A stretch of DNA of 64,000 nucleotides from Bicyclus anynana (GCF_947172395.1 NC_069088.1:1505501-1569500); one strand, 5' to 3'. Counted from the first letter of the stretch, positions 50,801 to 60,261 are shown. The notes: a model not told the origin generated them from the sequence alone. Numbers and translations are program-made.

Positions 50801-53800
50801 CAAAGTGCGCAATACTGACGACTTCAGCGATCCAGAAAGAAATTGGGAGACTGTAGTGGGATCAGGAGAAAGATGTCTTCCAGGTGACGAAGCGCATTGC
50901 GGCGACGGTGCTCTGGCAAGAGATGCTAAATTGGCTTATCCTAAAGGCGTCGCTGTTTCAACTGATAATGTTCTATACTTTGCTGACGGTACGAATATTC
51001 GAATGGTGGATAGAGATGGTATCATCACAACAGTTATTGGAAATCATATGCACAGAGCTCATTGGAAACCTATACCATGTGAAGGGACGTTAAGCGTAGA
51101 AGAAGTCCACTTGAGGTGGCCGACAGAACTAGCTATCAATCCTCTAGATAACAGCTTGCACATCATCGATGACCATATGATTCTGCAAATGGCCCCAGAT
51201 GGAAGAGTGAAAGTAATTGCTGGACGACCACTTCACTGCCCGTCACCTTTAACAGGTTATGACATGGAACTAGCAACATATGCTACACTTGTAATGCCAC
51301 AAAGCATAGCGTTTGGCGCGGCTGGTGATCTATATGTCGCAGAAAGTGACTCACAAAGAATCAATAGAGTCAGGCTAATCACTACTGACGGGAAGATATC
51401 CTTATACGCCGGTGCCGAATCCAAATGTAATTGCCTAGAACGAGGCTGTGATTGTTTTGAAGCGGATCATTTCCTAGCATCTAATTCTAAATTCAACACT
51501 ATCTCAGCGGTAACTGTGAGCCCCGACGGTATTGTGCATATTGCTGATCAAGCCAACTATAGAATTAGATCAGTTATGGCTAGCATTCCGGATGCAAGTG
51601 GTGTACGGGAGTATGAAATTTACGCACCTGACACACAAGAAACTTATATATTCAATAGATTCGGACAACACGTAATGACCAAAAATATTCTCACTGGCGA
51701 AAATAACTACGTGTTTACCTATACTGTTAACACAAGTAATGGAAAGCTTAGCACTGTGACTGATGCTGCGGGTAACAAAGTCTTCTTACTACGTGATTAT
51801 TCCAGTCTAGTGAATTCAATAGAAAACACGAAGGGTCAGAAATGTAGACTTAAAATGTCACGAATGAAAATGCTTCAAGAATTACGTACACCGGACAATT
51901 TCAATATGACCTTTGATTACCATGGCACAACTGGATTATTAAAAGCAAAATATGACAGCACTGGTAGAAGTTACATTTACAAATATGATGAATTTGGAAG
52001 ATTAACCTCGGCTGTTACTCCAACAGGAAGAATAATTAATCTAACATTCGATTTAAGTCTGAAAGGCGCCACTGTGCTTGTAAGTGAAAATAACAGGAAA
52101 CCTGTTTCAATACTTATAAAAGGTTCATCAGTAAAAACAAAGGTTGGAGAAGCAGAAACGAAAACAATTATTTCAACGGATGGCAGTATATCATCTAGTA
52201 TGCCATGGGGTCATATCATATCGACTGACACTGTTCCCTACACAATTCTTTCGGAGATTGATCCAATACTAGGCGAAAGTTATCCCGTACCTGCTAAACA
52301 GAGAACTGAAGTTGGTGGTGATTTAGCTAACCGCTTTGAATGGCGATATTTCTTACGAAGACTGCAATCTAATAAAGGAAAGAGCAGCAAAGCGGTGGCT
52401 CAGATAGGTCGCAAACTACGAGTTAACGGAGAAAATCTATTGACACTTGAATACGATAGAGATACCTCTACCGTTGCAGTATTTATGGACGATAAAGTAG
52501 AATTATTAAATGTCACGTATGATAGAATGGCAAGACCGGTTAAGTGGGGACCTAGAAGTGGTATCTTCGCTGAAGTTGAGCTTGATTATGATAGGTTCAA
52601 CCGGCTCACTAGTTGGCGTTGGGGTGAATTGAATGAGACTTATGGATACGATAGAGCAGGAAGATTGCACGAAATTAGAAACGGTGATGGTTCTTCTTTG
52701 GCGTACTCTTTCAGAGATATGTTTACGAGTTTACCGCTAAAAGTGACAACGCCAAGAGGCAGTGACTATCTTCTCGACTATGATGACTCTGGTGCACTTC
52801 AGAACCTTACCACGCCTAGAGGCCACATTCATACATTTGCTTTAATGACTTCTTTGGGTTATTTCAAGTACCAATACTTCTCACCAATGAATAGACATCC
52901 TTATGAAATTTTGTATAACGATGATGGTCACATTTTAGCAAAGATATTCCCTCACCAATCGGGCAAAATCCTATACGTGTACGATAGCACCGGAAAACTA
53001 GAAACCATACTGGCCGGTGCATCAGCTATTCGATATGTTTACCATGAAAACACTCATCTCGTGAAAAATGTTGAAATATCCGACCCAGATTACGAATTAC
53101 GACAAGACTATAAATATCACGCAGGCATTCTGAAAGACGAAAAGATGAAATTTAATTCAAAGAGTGGACTGAACAATGCTCATTTCAAGTATCAGTATGA
53201 CGGCAATGCGCGACTTTCTACAATAGACATGAACATTAATAGTAAAGAAATGCCGCAACTGAGGTTGAAGTACAACCAAAATCTCGGTATTCTTGAAGGC
53301 GTAAGCGATTTGCGAATTTACAGAAACACATTCAATCGTTCAGTAATGCAGGACACAAGCAAACAATACTTTACGATTACCGATTACGATGATCATGGCA
53401 GAATCAAAACGGTTCTCATGAACATCAAATCTTTCGACGTATTCCGCCTCGAACTGGAATACGATGTGAGGAATCGAATTAAATCGAAGAAGATGATGAT
53501 TGGCGACACTTCATCTAACGAACGAGTTAGTTACAATTACGATGGACACCTCATGGAAGTGGTCGGATCTGAGGATGATTGGAAATACGTTTTTGATGAG
53601 AACGGCAACATCATTGGCATCATCGAGCACGGAGAAAAGCGGTATCTCGGATACGATATCGGCGATAGAGTTGTACAGTACGGCGACATTGAATTCAGCA
53701 GCTACGACGGACGTGGTTTTGTTATAAGACGCGGAGAGCAAAAGTACCGTTACAACTCTCGCGGACAATTCGTCCATGCATTTGAAAGAGATAAATTCCA

Positions 53801-55500
53801 AATGTGGTACTTCTACGATGATAGGAATCGGCTCGTCGCTTGGAAGGACGATAAAGACAACATAACACAATTCTTCTACACAAATCCTCAAACGCCCAAT
53901 CTCATTACGCACATGCATTACCCGAAAGCAGAAAAGACTATTCGATTCTTGTATGATCAAAAAGATTTCTTAACCTGTATTGAAACTGAGGATCAACGTT
54001 TCTACGTTGCTACTGATCACAACGGATCGCCACTTGTCATATTTGATGTAAACGGAGAAATAATAAAAGAAATCAAACGCAGTCCGTTCGGAAAGATAGT
54101 CAAAGATACTAATCCAGGATTTTACTTACCCATCGATTTCCAGGGTGGAATATTTGATTACAACACCAACCTGGTTCACTTGGAAAACCGGTTGTATGAT
54201 CCAGTAGTCGGGCAATGGATGACGCCAAGCTGGGAACATTTAGCAACCAAATTAAGTTTGCCTACAGATATATTCATATACAGATTTAGAAATAATGATC
54301 CTATAAATCGAGATCAGAATGTACCTTATATGACAAGTTTATCTAGCTGGCTCCAACTTTACGGATATGACTTGGAAAAGATGATGGGCGCGAAATACAT
54401 AACTGATATGATATTCCAACCGAAGACATCAGTAACTGCACCTCAACTTGCTCCTGACTTTGGTGTCATGTCTGGCCTCCAATGTATCATTGAAAAGGTA
54501 AGTGTTAAGTGTATATCGAATGTACCGTATTTTATTTCAACATTTTAATTTACTCATTTCTCTTTAAAAAATAATATCTTGTGATTTAAATATTTTTCGG
54601 TAAGGTTCGGTAAATAATATTGTCAATGTTGGATTTTGTTTCATCTCTCATTTTCTAGTTTTTAACATTTTTTTATCTGTTTTAGGTTAACGACAAACTA
54701 TCGGACATCGAATTTGTTCCAACACCTTTACTAAAAATGGAACCAATCACAAGAAATCTCCTTCCAAGAGTTTCGTACAAACGTGGTGTTTTCGGCGAAG
54801 GTGTCCTTATATCTAGAGTGGACGGCAAAGCGTTCATAAGCGTAGCCGATGGTGCAAATAGCGTTGTAGAAGACGTTATTACAACTGTATTCAACAACTC
54901 GTATTTCTTGGATGTCCACTTTAGCATTCACGATCAGGATGTATTTTACTTTGTAAAGGACAATTCTCTGAAGATTAGAGACGATATGGAAGAACTAAGA
55001 CGGTTGTCTGGCAAATTCAACGTATCGCAAGATGAGACAAACGATCAAGGATTAGAGGTAATTTCACTTCATCTCCGTCTCTTGTGTTTTTTATCGTCAT
55101 CTGATATCGTATGAACATTTAAACACTTCGTCTTCTTTTTTAGGTTCGAGTGCATGCAGTTGGCAAAGGTTCCGCCCAAGCGGTGATAGTCTTGCGGTAC
55201 GGAGTGGATCCAGCACAAGAACGCATCAAACTTCTAAAGCACGCTCACAAAAGAGCTGCCGCTCGGGCGTGGGAGAGAGAGAAGGCTTTAGTGGCCGCTG
55301 GCTGGGAAGGAAGAGGGTCCTGGACCGAAGAGGAAAAGGAGGAACTCATTTCCCATGGTATAGTGGACGGATGGGCGGCCAGGGATGTCCACTCCGTCTC
55401 CAGATACCCGCAATTGGCAGACGACCCTGCGAACATTGTCTTTGTTCGCGACGGAAGAAGGAAACGAAGAAAGAGCGGCCGCGCGCGTCATCGCTCGTGA
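41679..55500 (+). CDS. Ten-m: Teneurin, probably Ten-m (15 exons, 5'-incomplete)
   Basis: Large type II cell-surface adhesion and signalling receptor. In insects teneurins act in synaptic partner matching, axon guidance and neuromuscular synapse organisation. Exons: 41679-41840, 42342-42638, 42875-44668, 45045-45325, 45494-45710, 45887-46291, 46475-46810, 47001-47208, 48613-48829, 49326-49502, 49793-50201, 50343-50595, 50711-54497, 54686-55057, 55144-55500. All introns are GT-AG and all phases agree. After two bases of a split codon the joined frame is 9270 nt: 3089 residues and TGA. Domain order is tail, TM, Ser/Thr stalk, 8 EGF, Cys-rich, transthyretin-like, NHL propeller, YD shell, RHS core and a TCAP-like C-terminus, the full teneurin order. 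Residue numbers in the exon entries count from the first complete codon at 41681. The N-terminal exon(s) with the start codon were not found in the 41.6 kb upstream. Assignment to Ten-m rather than Ten-a rests on remembered similarity of the EGF, propeller and C-terminal segments and is less certain than the family call. Confidence 0.95.
41950..42240 (-). mobile_element. LINE fragment in the teneurin intron between exons a and b
   Basis: The minus strand encodes a broken C-terminal retrotransposon segment (PRPWNGNFAPENL, then GRPPTRWTDDIKRV) followed by tggacgtccatcggctga near the end. This GRPPTRWTDDIKRV motif is characteristic of RTE-type LINE tails in Lepidoptera. It differs from the LINE at 36318. 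The insertion explains why this intron is longer than most others in the gene. Confidence 0.82.
42342..42638 (+). CDS. Ten-m: Teneurin exon b: cytoplasmic tail end and transmembrane helix
   Basis: Acceptor ttttccag at 42341; donor tcag/gtatgt at 42638. Codes residues 54-153. A basic juxtamembrane stretch (RFHFRKGLSSRCSWKC) precedes one hydrophobic helix, TAIVFIVLFVLLLSIASYMS (about 42578-42637), giving the N-in, C-out type II topology of teneurins. The exon is 297 nt with phase 1 at both ends, so skipping it would keep the frame and remove the only membrane anchor. Whether that happens cannot be seen here. Confidence 0.92.
42875..44668 (+). CDS. Ten-m: Teneurin exon c: 598-codon Ser/Thr-rich extracellular stalk
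   Basis: Acceptor ttgttcacag at 42874; donor gaag/gtgagg at 44668. Codes residues 153-751 without interruption. It begins SYFTDNWSYQ just outside the membrane, then runs through about 570 residues dominated by Thr, Ser, Glu and Pro, with many NxS/T sequons: a likely glycosylated, extended stalk. Two special patches stand out: RPRRS (RPRR at 43057-43068), which fits a furin site, and a cysteine cluster CECSCPVC starting at 44236. It ends CICPKVKPPPILILEG. Low-complexity stalks evolve fast, so this part would not align well between insects. CAG/GTAAAG at 43036/43037 is a plausible internal donor (see findings). Confidence 0.92.
45045..45325 (+). CDS. Ten-m: Teneurin exon d: conserved start of the ectodomain
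   Basis: Acceptor tattatag at 45044; donor acat/gtaagt at 45325, phase 0. Codes residues 751-844. Landmarks are FPPDGTTFTQITLG, IPPYSYWNMQFYQSE, YVKFDYMIPRGASIGVYARR and LPTHTQYHFLEVLSG, which I recognise as the conserved membrane-proximal module that precedes the EGF repeats in insect teneurins. The 168-nt intron after it is stop-free in this frame, so a naive ORF runs straight through. The GTAAGT donor and the protein continuity across the junction (ATRASH then PSVKKEVTHYME) indicate that it is normally spliced. Confidence 0.93.
45494..45710 (+). CDS. Ten-m: Teneurin exon e: end of conserved module and EGF 1
   Basis: Acceptor ttttcaaacag at 45493; donor gaga/gtgagt at 45710. Codes residues 845-916 plus one base. 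HWFLSLYNDDGDPQEISF closes the membrane-proximal module. EGF repeat 1 follows (about residues 888-914), CPNGCSGKGECLMGHCQCQP onwards, with all six cysteines. The split Ser codon joins to VCPVLC in the next exon. Confidence 0.93.
45887..46291 (+). CDS. Ten-m: Teneurin exon f: EGF 2-5
   Basis: Acceptor tgttttcag at 45886; donor aaag/gtatat at 46291. Codes residues 917-1051 plus one base. It contains four EGF repeats: CPVLCSQRGEYINGECQC (EGF 2), CEVPDCNGHGHCVNGKCSC (EGF 3), CPHPTCSGHGFCIEGACVC (EGF 4) and CLPDCSGHGTFDVDTQTCTC (EGF 5). EGF 2 has Tyr and EGF 5 has Phe where the third cysteine should be, so each keeps an unpaired cysteine. In teneurins these free cysteines make the disulfide-linked dimer. 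Phase 1 at both ends. Confidence 0.95.
46475..46810 (+). CDS. Ten-m: Teneurin exon g: EGF 6-8 and start of Cys-rich segment
   Basis: Acceptor aactttacag at 46474; donor aaag/gtatga at 46810. Codes residues 1052-1163 plus one base. EGF 6 (CDLDCGPHGRC), EGF 7 (CDARCSDHGQC) and EGF 8 (CPRGCAGHGQC) each have six cysteines. The exon ends in CDDSKDNDK, opening the Asp-rich, Cys-rich segment that continues in the next exon. Phase 1 at both ends. Confidence 0.94.
47001..47208 (+). CDS. Ten-m: Teneurin exon h: Cys-rich segment and linker to transthyretin-like domain
   Basis: Acceptor tgatcactag at 47000; donor aaag/gtaagc at 47208. Codes residues 1164-1232 plus two bases. DGLVDCEDPECCQSAACKG completes the calcium-binding-like Cys-rich segment after EGF 8. 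LRKQPPAITASFFERMKFLI leads toward the transthyretin-like domain. It ends in ETFNE plus the split codon AG/T, in phase 2, exactly matching both the microexon at 47861 and the constitutive exon at 48613. Confidence 0.94.
47861..47887 (+). CDS. Ten-m: Candidate 27-nt alternative microexon of the teneurin
   Basis: Inside the 1404-nt intron 47209-48612 a pyrimidine-rich tract ends in cgctgcgcag at 47860. It is followed by 27 nt and a donor gag/gtaaga at 47887/47888. Both flanking exons are in phase 2, and so is this one. Inclusion reads S-MFWNHFNT-S and inserts nine residues between ETFNE and RSAVIRG, at the border of the Cys-rich and transthyretin-like domains, with no stop. The about 200 nt before it are less AT-rich than the rest of the intron. 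A TGC triplet lies just before the acceptor, as in SRRM-dependent neuronal microexons. It is too short to be called from ORFs. The call rests on splice sites, phase and a protein-like insert; no transcript was seen. Confidence 0.72.
48613..48829 (+). CDS. Ten-m: Teneurin exon i: transthyretin-like domain
   Basis: Acceptor ccactttcag at 48612; donor gag/gtgaga at 48829, phase 0. Codes residues 1233-1305: RSAVIRGRVVTSLGSGLVG, TLTREDGWFDLLVNGGGAVT and VTLHFGRAPFKRST. This is the carboxypeptidase-regulatory/transthyretin-like beta sandwich found in all teneurins between the Cys-rich segment and the FN-plug. It ends VPWNE at a phase-0 junction. Confidence 0.94.
49326..49502 (+). CDS. Ten-m: Teneurin exon j: FN-plug region, first part
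   Basis: Acceptor attattccag at 49325; donor tctcag/gtaaac at 49502, phase 0 at both ends, 59 residues (1306-1364). It reads VVIIDEVVMTTLDDKG, then CLAHDYDAMKPVVLATWKHG, CPDKSAILAESQ. A second GT (49520) follows 17 nt later; it is not a multiple of three and would shift the frame. Confidence 0.94.
49793..50201 (+). CDS. Ten-m: Teneurin exon k: FN-plug region, second part
   Basis: Acceptor tattctag at 49792; donor gaag/gtagat at 50201. Codes residues 1365-1500 plus one base: VVQESLQIPGTGLNLVYHSS, LIHLRITIEGILFEKIFEAD, YPWNRLNVYRQRVYGVTTA, LSGHDMSISDVGGWNLDIHH. This is the segment that plugs the YD shell in teneurin structures. The following 141-nt intron has a weak GTAGAT donor and no stop in frame (see findings). 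Confidence 0.94.
50343..50595 (+). CDS. Ten-m: Teneurin exon l: start of the NHL beta-propeller
   Basis: Acceptor gtttttag at 50342; donor ttgaa/gtaagt at 50595. Codes residues 1501-1584 plus two bases. GILQKGDGTNIYLKHKPR continues the FN-plug. The first propeller blade follows: LLAPVALVAAPDGSIFVGDF, then NLVRKINTDGTVRTV. Joined to the next exon it reads KLNATRVSYRYHMALSP. Confidence 0.94.
50711..54497 (+). CDS. Ten-m: Teneurin exon m: NHL propeller, YD-repeat shell, RHS core
   Basis: Acceptor ttattttcag at 50710; donor aag/gtaagt at 54497. The largest exon, coding residues 1585-2847. NHL blades run to about 51590 (YHMALSPLDGTLYISDPESH, PKGVAVSTDNVLYFADGTNI, YVAESDSQRINRVR, HIADQANYRIRSVM). 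From about 51600 YD repeats form the barrel: NGKLSTVTDAAGNK, YKYDEFGRLTS, YDRFNRLTSW, YGYDRAGRLHEI, FDENGNIIG, YNSRGQFVHAFERD and YFYDDRNRLVAWKDD. The RHS core signature LYDPVVGQWMTPSWE lies at about 54192-54236. The domain is homologous to bacterial RHS/Tc-toxin shells. No frameshift or stop. Confidence 0.96.
54686..55057 (+). CDS. Ten-m: Teneurin exon n: post-RHS C-terminal region
   Basis: Acceptor ctgttttag at 54685; donor gag/gtaatt at 55057, phase 0 at both ends, 124 residues (2848-2971). Landmarks are EFVPTPLLKMEPITRNLLPR, VSYKRGVFGEGVLISRVDGK, VVEDVITTVFNNSYFLDVHF and SIHDQDVFYFVKDNSLKIRD, the conserved stretch leading out of the barrel to the toxin-like domain. Confidence 0.95.
55144..55500 (+). 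CDS. Ten-m: Teneurin exon o: toxin-like/TCAP C-terminus and stop
   Basis: Acceptor cttctttttttag at 55143 after an 86-nt intron. 118 residues, then TGA at 55498-55500. It contains VIVLRYGVDPAQERIKLLKH, HKRAAARAWEREKALVAAGW, TEEEKEELISHGIVDGWAAR and SRYPQLADDPANIVFVRDGR, then a basic tail RRKRRKSGRARHRS. This is the teneurin C-terminal region related to bacterial GHH-type nuclease toxins and overlapping TCAP. In animals it is an adhesion/peptide module, and I see no reason to expect nuclease activity. The basic cluster RRKRR near the end is a possible proprotein-convertase site. Confidence 0.95.
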   Translation, partial: VRVHAVGKGSAQAVIVLRYGVDPAQERIKLLKHAHKRAAARAWEREKALVAAGWEGRGSWTEEEKEELISHGIVDGWAARDVHSVSRYPQLADDPANIVFVRDGRRKRRKSGRARHRS

Positions 55501-57070
55501 CTTCGCTAATCGTGCCATAAAACCGCGCCATTTTACGTTTCGCGCCAAATCAAGATGGCGGTAATGTTCGAATACGCGTAGGAAGTTTAATTTACTATTT
55601 TTATAGGACTGACGTTTTTCGGTGGACTATGTGTGTGAAATTCTTGTGATGGACGTAGTGTAGACGCATTTAGGTTTCTCTGGACTGATGGAAAGTTTCT
55701 ATTGAGGCGGATCGGTGAGCCTAGGCTTTGCGAAGCGGACAAATGGATACATTTGAATCTCTAGATAGTAGGACACTTTTGGTTGCTTAACCTTAGTGAA
55801 AAATACCCTTTTTAAAACCCTATGTTTTATAATACACTCACTTAATCGATCTTTAATGAATCTCTCTTGAAATACTTACGACAGGGTAACGAGTCATTAA
55901 AAAAAACATTTAAAATAACGCTTAATAATGAACTGAGCATAATATTTTAAAAACTGAAAATACTCATACTCGATCACAATTTATTAACCAATTTTTGATA
56001 TTATTTTACATTATTTTTAATCCTATATACGTACGTCGCTTAGATTAATGTAATTTTTCACGAAAAATCATGTATTCCTAATGTATTTTAGCCAAATATT
56101 TTTCTTTCGATCCCTACAATTAGGTATTTGTAAATAGGTAATATTTTATTCTTGTAGTGGTTCCTTTTATATTTAGACCTAAGGCCCTTCTATTACTTCG
56201 CAATACTACCTATACTATGTAAGCAATCAATTTATATTTTAACTAATCATCTTATTATATTGACCCAATATTTTTATTTTATATATAAAGTTAGGTACAC
56301 TAAAAGAAGTTCCCATAATCACAAAAGTAGAAATATTTAGAACAAATTTTCACTTGAGCATTCAAAACAATATTTAATATTTTAAATAGCTCTAAATAAG
56401 ACAAATTTTATCACAGTATTTTTTAGGTTTTTTTTTTGTATTCATACGAAGTTCACAATTTATTATTTATTATTTTATTTACAATTTTTTTTACTTCAAT
56501 GAATTTTGCTTTTTAGTAACAAGAACAAAGATTAATAACAATTATTGTATAGTTTATTTACCTACAATATTTTTTTAATGAAGTAATAATTTGTTATTGT
56601 TTTTTTATTTATCAAAAAATAGTTTTTGCTTCATGTAACCCTAACATTTAGTCCTTAAATAAATAGGAAAGATAAAATTAAAAAAAAAGTAACGTTGATA
56701 CGTAACACTGCATGTGTTGTGCAATAATCGAACGGTAGTCCTTCAATAACCGACTAGGGTCAATACTTCTTGCTGACTTATCTTAGACTGACTAATTTTA
56801 CTCAACGTTTTTTCCTATTTTTTTTTTGTATGTGGTCATTGTGCGCTCTGAATACCTGAAAAGAATATAGTATGTACAATATTATAAAAGTGTTTTTGTA
56901 TAATAATATATTTAATTATTTAAGTATAATATGTATTCAGTATACAGAAATAAAGAAAATAATAAAATAAATCAAATAAAATTGAATTGTATTGTAGTAC
57001 TATTTGTCAGATATAAAACAATGAATAATAATTCCAATTCTGGAGACTAAAAACCAATAAATTGTAAAAT
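55501..57070 (+). other. 3' UTR of the teneurin (end uncertain)
   Basis: Follows the TGA. The first 60 nt are GC-rich with two YY1-like motifs; the rest is strongly AT-rich with T-runs. AATAAA hexamers cluster at 56949-56954, 56961-56966, 56966-56971, 56975-56980 and 57056-57061, and are the best polyadenylation candidates. Others occur near 59187 and 59230, so a 3.7-kb UTR is also possible. Confidence 0.55.
55534..55562. promoter_or_regulatory. Paired YY1/Pho-like motifs at the start of the 3' UTR
   Basis: gcgccattttacg and, 10-15 nt on in opposite orientation, aagatggcggtaatg. The second is a perfect match to the YY1-type AAGATGGCGG consensus. Function in this position is unknown. Confidence 0.4.
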
Positions 57071-59352
57071 CTTGAAGTAATGCTATCATTTTCACCGGAA
57101 AATAGAGTGTGAAAGATGGAACTACTTTCAGAGTTCGCGATTTAGTACGTTTACAACAGAATTGTCATGATTGTGAATATTTTTTTTTTTAATTATAATA
57201 GGCGTCTGTGACCTCAAAATTTTAAATTGGTGTTTGTGCAAGTCGCTGTAGTCGTAAGCGTGTCGTAAGTCAGTAAGAAGAATATTATGTAAAAAAAATT
57301 GTAGATTTATTAGGGTATATTGTATGTCCATAAATGTGTCTCATTTAAATTGTGGTGTCTATTCCGTGTTAGAAGTATTAATTTAAATGCTAGATGACTG
57401 AGCGATTGGTGATAAGGCGTCGATATTTTTTACGAGGAGTTTATAAAATTAAAAAAAAAGAGAATGGAATGAACTTTAAATCTTCTCCGGGCCGAGACGG
57501 CCGACGCAAGGTGATATTTTTGCAAAATGTGACTAAAAAAAGCAATACATTGTAATTTAATACGTCTTACCTTTTATTTAGTGACTGTAAGGTGTATTTT
57601 TAATTTAATAATTAAATAATAATATTAATATAATAATACAGTATATATAATATTATTCTATTGTGAAATGTAGTTATTGATTTTGCGGTGATATATAATA
57701 GAGCATATAGTTATCTTTTTTATGATGTATAAAGAATTCTAATTTGTAAATAGGTACTTAAATGATGTAACGTGTAAAAAAACATTGTACATATCTTTAC
57801 GCTTGGTTTATTTATAAAGGAGTTAAGGTTTCTAGAATACAGAACTAATTGTACTATATATTGTATGCCAGAGTTCGAGCTGTCAAAGCCGTCAAAGCTT
57901 TTAACTGAAGTACCTCTGATCGGTTTGTTTATTTTTATTGAAAAATAACAGACATTGGGTTTTATATAAATATCTATCAAATAATTATTATATTATGTAT
58001 ATATGATAATTTCTTTTTAATATATCTACAGATTTTATTAAAAAAAAGTCGATCAGTAAACACTTAGTATTCCATCAAACATACCATAGACTAAAACTTC
58101 TAGACATTTTAGAGAGCTTCACGGATGCATCAAAAATGCATTTACATGTAGAAATAAATCTCCGCTGCATTTAATTTGTATTATTGTAGATAATGGTGAT
58201 TAGACCCCAATACTCAGTGTGAAGTTACTTGGCAATTAATACACAAAGCATTGTGATTGTAAAACAACTTATTGTGGACTCTATCCAGTGTCATTTAAGG
58301 TATATTTTTGATATTCACAGTTTATGAATTCCCTCCGTTGTGGTTGTTGTTGCCCAAATATTATGTTGGTTTAATTAAAAACTTGGCATCAACTAAGTCA
58401 ACGTGACATTTGTCATATGAAATTTAAACCCAAGTCAAACTTGCGTCTGCAAAGTAAAAAGTCCTACTTGCCACTAAAGTTACTAAACCCCGATAATTTT
58501 ATACTTTTTATATTCTTACATTTTACCAGAATACAAAAACTTGGGCTGAATCTGAATACAGTTAACGATATTTATTAATTTTTAGGTCATATATAAAATT
58601 TTAGATTGATAATGTTCAAATTAAATTACTAAGTATATTTTTCACAGCAATGTGCAACTTCAACTTACTCATAAAGATTTTCATTTAACAAAAGCGCAAA
58701 TGAAATTTTAAAGAAGTTTCCGCTTTAAACTTTTATAATCTCGATCTCTTTTATGTTAAATACGGTCGAATTGAGAAACCTCCTCCTTTTTTTGAAGTCG
58801 GTTAAAAAGATACGAGTTGATCATTTTATTTATCAGCTCATCGAGCAAATCATGTTTGAGTTTTTGTATTAATTCGATGTACTTTATTGAGTGAAAAGAG
58901 TAATTGTTTTGAACGTAATTTTAGAGTGAGATCAACAGAGAGTATTTTGGTACTACTCAAAGTTTATTTTACATACATTTTTTCAGGAGAAGTAAATCAG
59001 GTTCAGTAATGAAAAAAATGGCTGATCTAGATAACCATAGACTACATGACGTCATTTTGACGGATTATAAACTTGTTTATCTATATTCGTCATCTCTTTG
59101 AGATGTATAAAATGTTATGTGTATTAAATGCAGTACGAACAGTTCACGGCGTGCGTGCTATGGGAAACGATGTAAGCATGTACAATAATAAATATAGAAA
59201 GTATTCTAATGGAATATGTAATAAAAAACAATAAAAAAATACTTTTGTTTCACTCTATCCCTTTTCATCCTAAGGTACCAATCCATAAGACCTTGAATTG
59301 AAATTGAAGAATTACCCTCAGTCATATTTTTTTTCAATAATAGTTATGTATA
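57071..59352. other. AT-rich 3' flank, no gene
   Basis: Mostly homopolymer runs and AT repeats. At 58760-58812 gagaaacctcctcctttttt followed by tgaagtcggttaaaa resembles the end of a common lepidopteran repeat; a shorter copy (gaagtcggttaaaaattgg) is near 63190. Confidence 0.45.
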
Positions 59353-59903
59353 CAGGATGCTCGGGAGTATTTGCCATAACTTCAAGGTCACTTATAAGAG
59401 TACAAAGTAACTAGTAATGGTAATTCAAATAATTCCGACTATCCATGTAACACACGCCTAGGTAAAATGAAAAGAAATATTTAATTATTCAATGACAAGA
59501 TAACACGATGATGACAGTACTAGACTACTTTTGGAAGAGAGCGACGACCTCTGTGGTAAAGTGATTTTCTTGATTACTTCATGAGGCAGGCCTGTTATAC
59601 GCCCTTGCGCTTTCTGATAGTGGTACAGCCTGTATTTGACTTTGTCGATATTGACGAGATAGTTGCAACTAGCACTTCACACTTCAATAATTAGCTAATG
59701 TACACAATGAACAATGAATAAGTTTCGCTACGTCATTATTATAAGGATGGTTATATAAGTAAGGGACACATTTTAAGAAATATTATTTACTCCGAAAATA
59801 TTCATTTTAGAACACGTGTTTCTTGGACATATTTAATTAATTTTCCTTAACGAAGACCCTATATATAACCCTAGAGATATGGGAAATACTCTCGAGCACC
59901 CTG
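59353..59903. mobile_element. 551-bp element with 26-bp terminal inverted repeats and TA duplication
   Basis: The left end (59353-59378, caggatgctcgggagtattt...) and the right end (59878-59903, complement cagggtgctcgagagtattt...) match at 23 of 26 positions. Each end is bounded by TA. This fits a non-autonomous DNA transposon of the Tc1/mariner type or another TA-targeting superfamily. No transposase frame is seen inside. Confidence 0.75.
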
Positions 59904-60051
59904 TATAAGATTTATATGCATTTTCAAATTAATACACGGCTAAAACTCACGTGATACGTTTTACAAAGTTTCATGTGATACAAAGTTTCTAGTACCTCGG
60001 ATAGTACGTGAAGCAACAAAAGTTTCCAAATTTTAATCGTGATCATGACTA

Positions 60052-60261
60052 GATGCTGCCGTCTGCGTCGAACCGCTTTTTCATTCGATATCGCAAATAA
60101 CAAACTTGGAGCAAGATAGTGTTAGTTCCGTTTATTTACAAGAAGACGGGTCCAATGAAGATGACGTTCAGGAGCCATCGGAGAATGTAACGGAACCTTC
60201 ATCCTCCACTCCTCAGCCCGATCGGACCGCCCGTTTGGATCGTGCCGCGTTCCAAGAATGA
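60052..60261 (+). pseudogene. ATG-less 69-codon protein-like frame, unknown
   Basis: Open from a TGA two codons upstream to TGA at 60259. It has no start codon but a protein-like, acidic, Ser/Pro-rich composition: EQDSVSSVYLQEDGSNEDDV, then EPSSSTPQPDRTARLDRAAF and QE-stop. Codons are GC-richer than the flanks. It could be a terminal exon of an unseen gene or a remnant of a transposon-carried gene. I do not recognise the family. Confidence 0.35.

Noticed and set aside
53511..53960. 149-codon minus-strand frame opposite the YD-repeat exon
   Set aside because: Shadow of the large coding exon; no independent domain.
60053..60100. Splice acceptor gactag followed by an ATG at 60053
   Set aside because: The ATG frame stops after 15 codons; the longer frame starts one base earlier and has no start codon.
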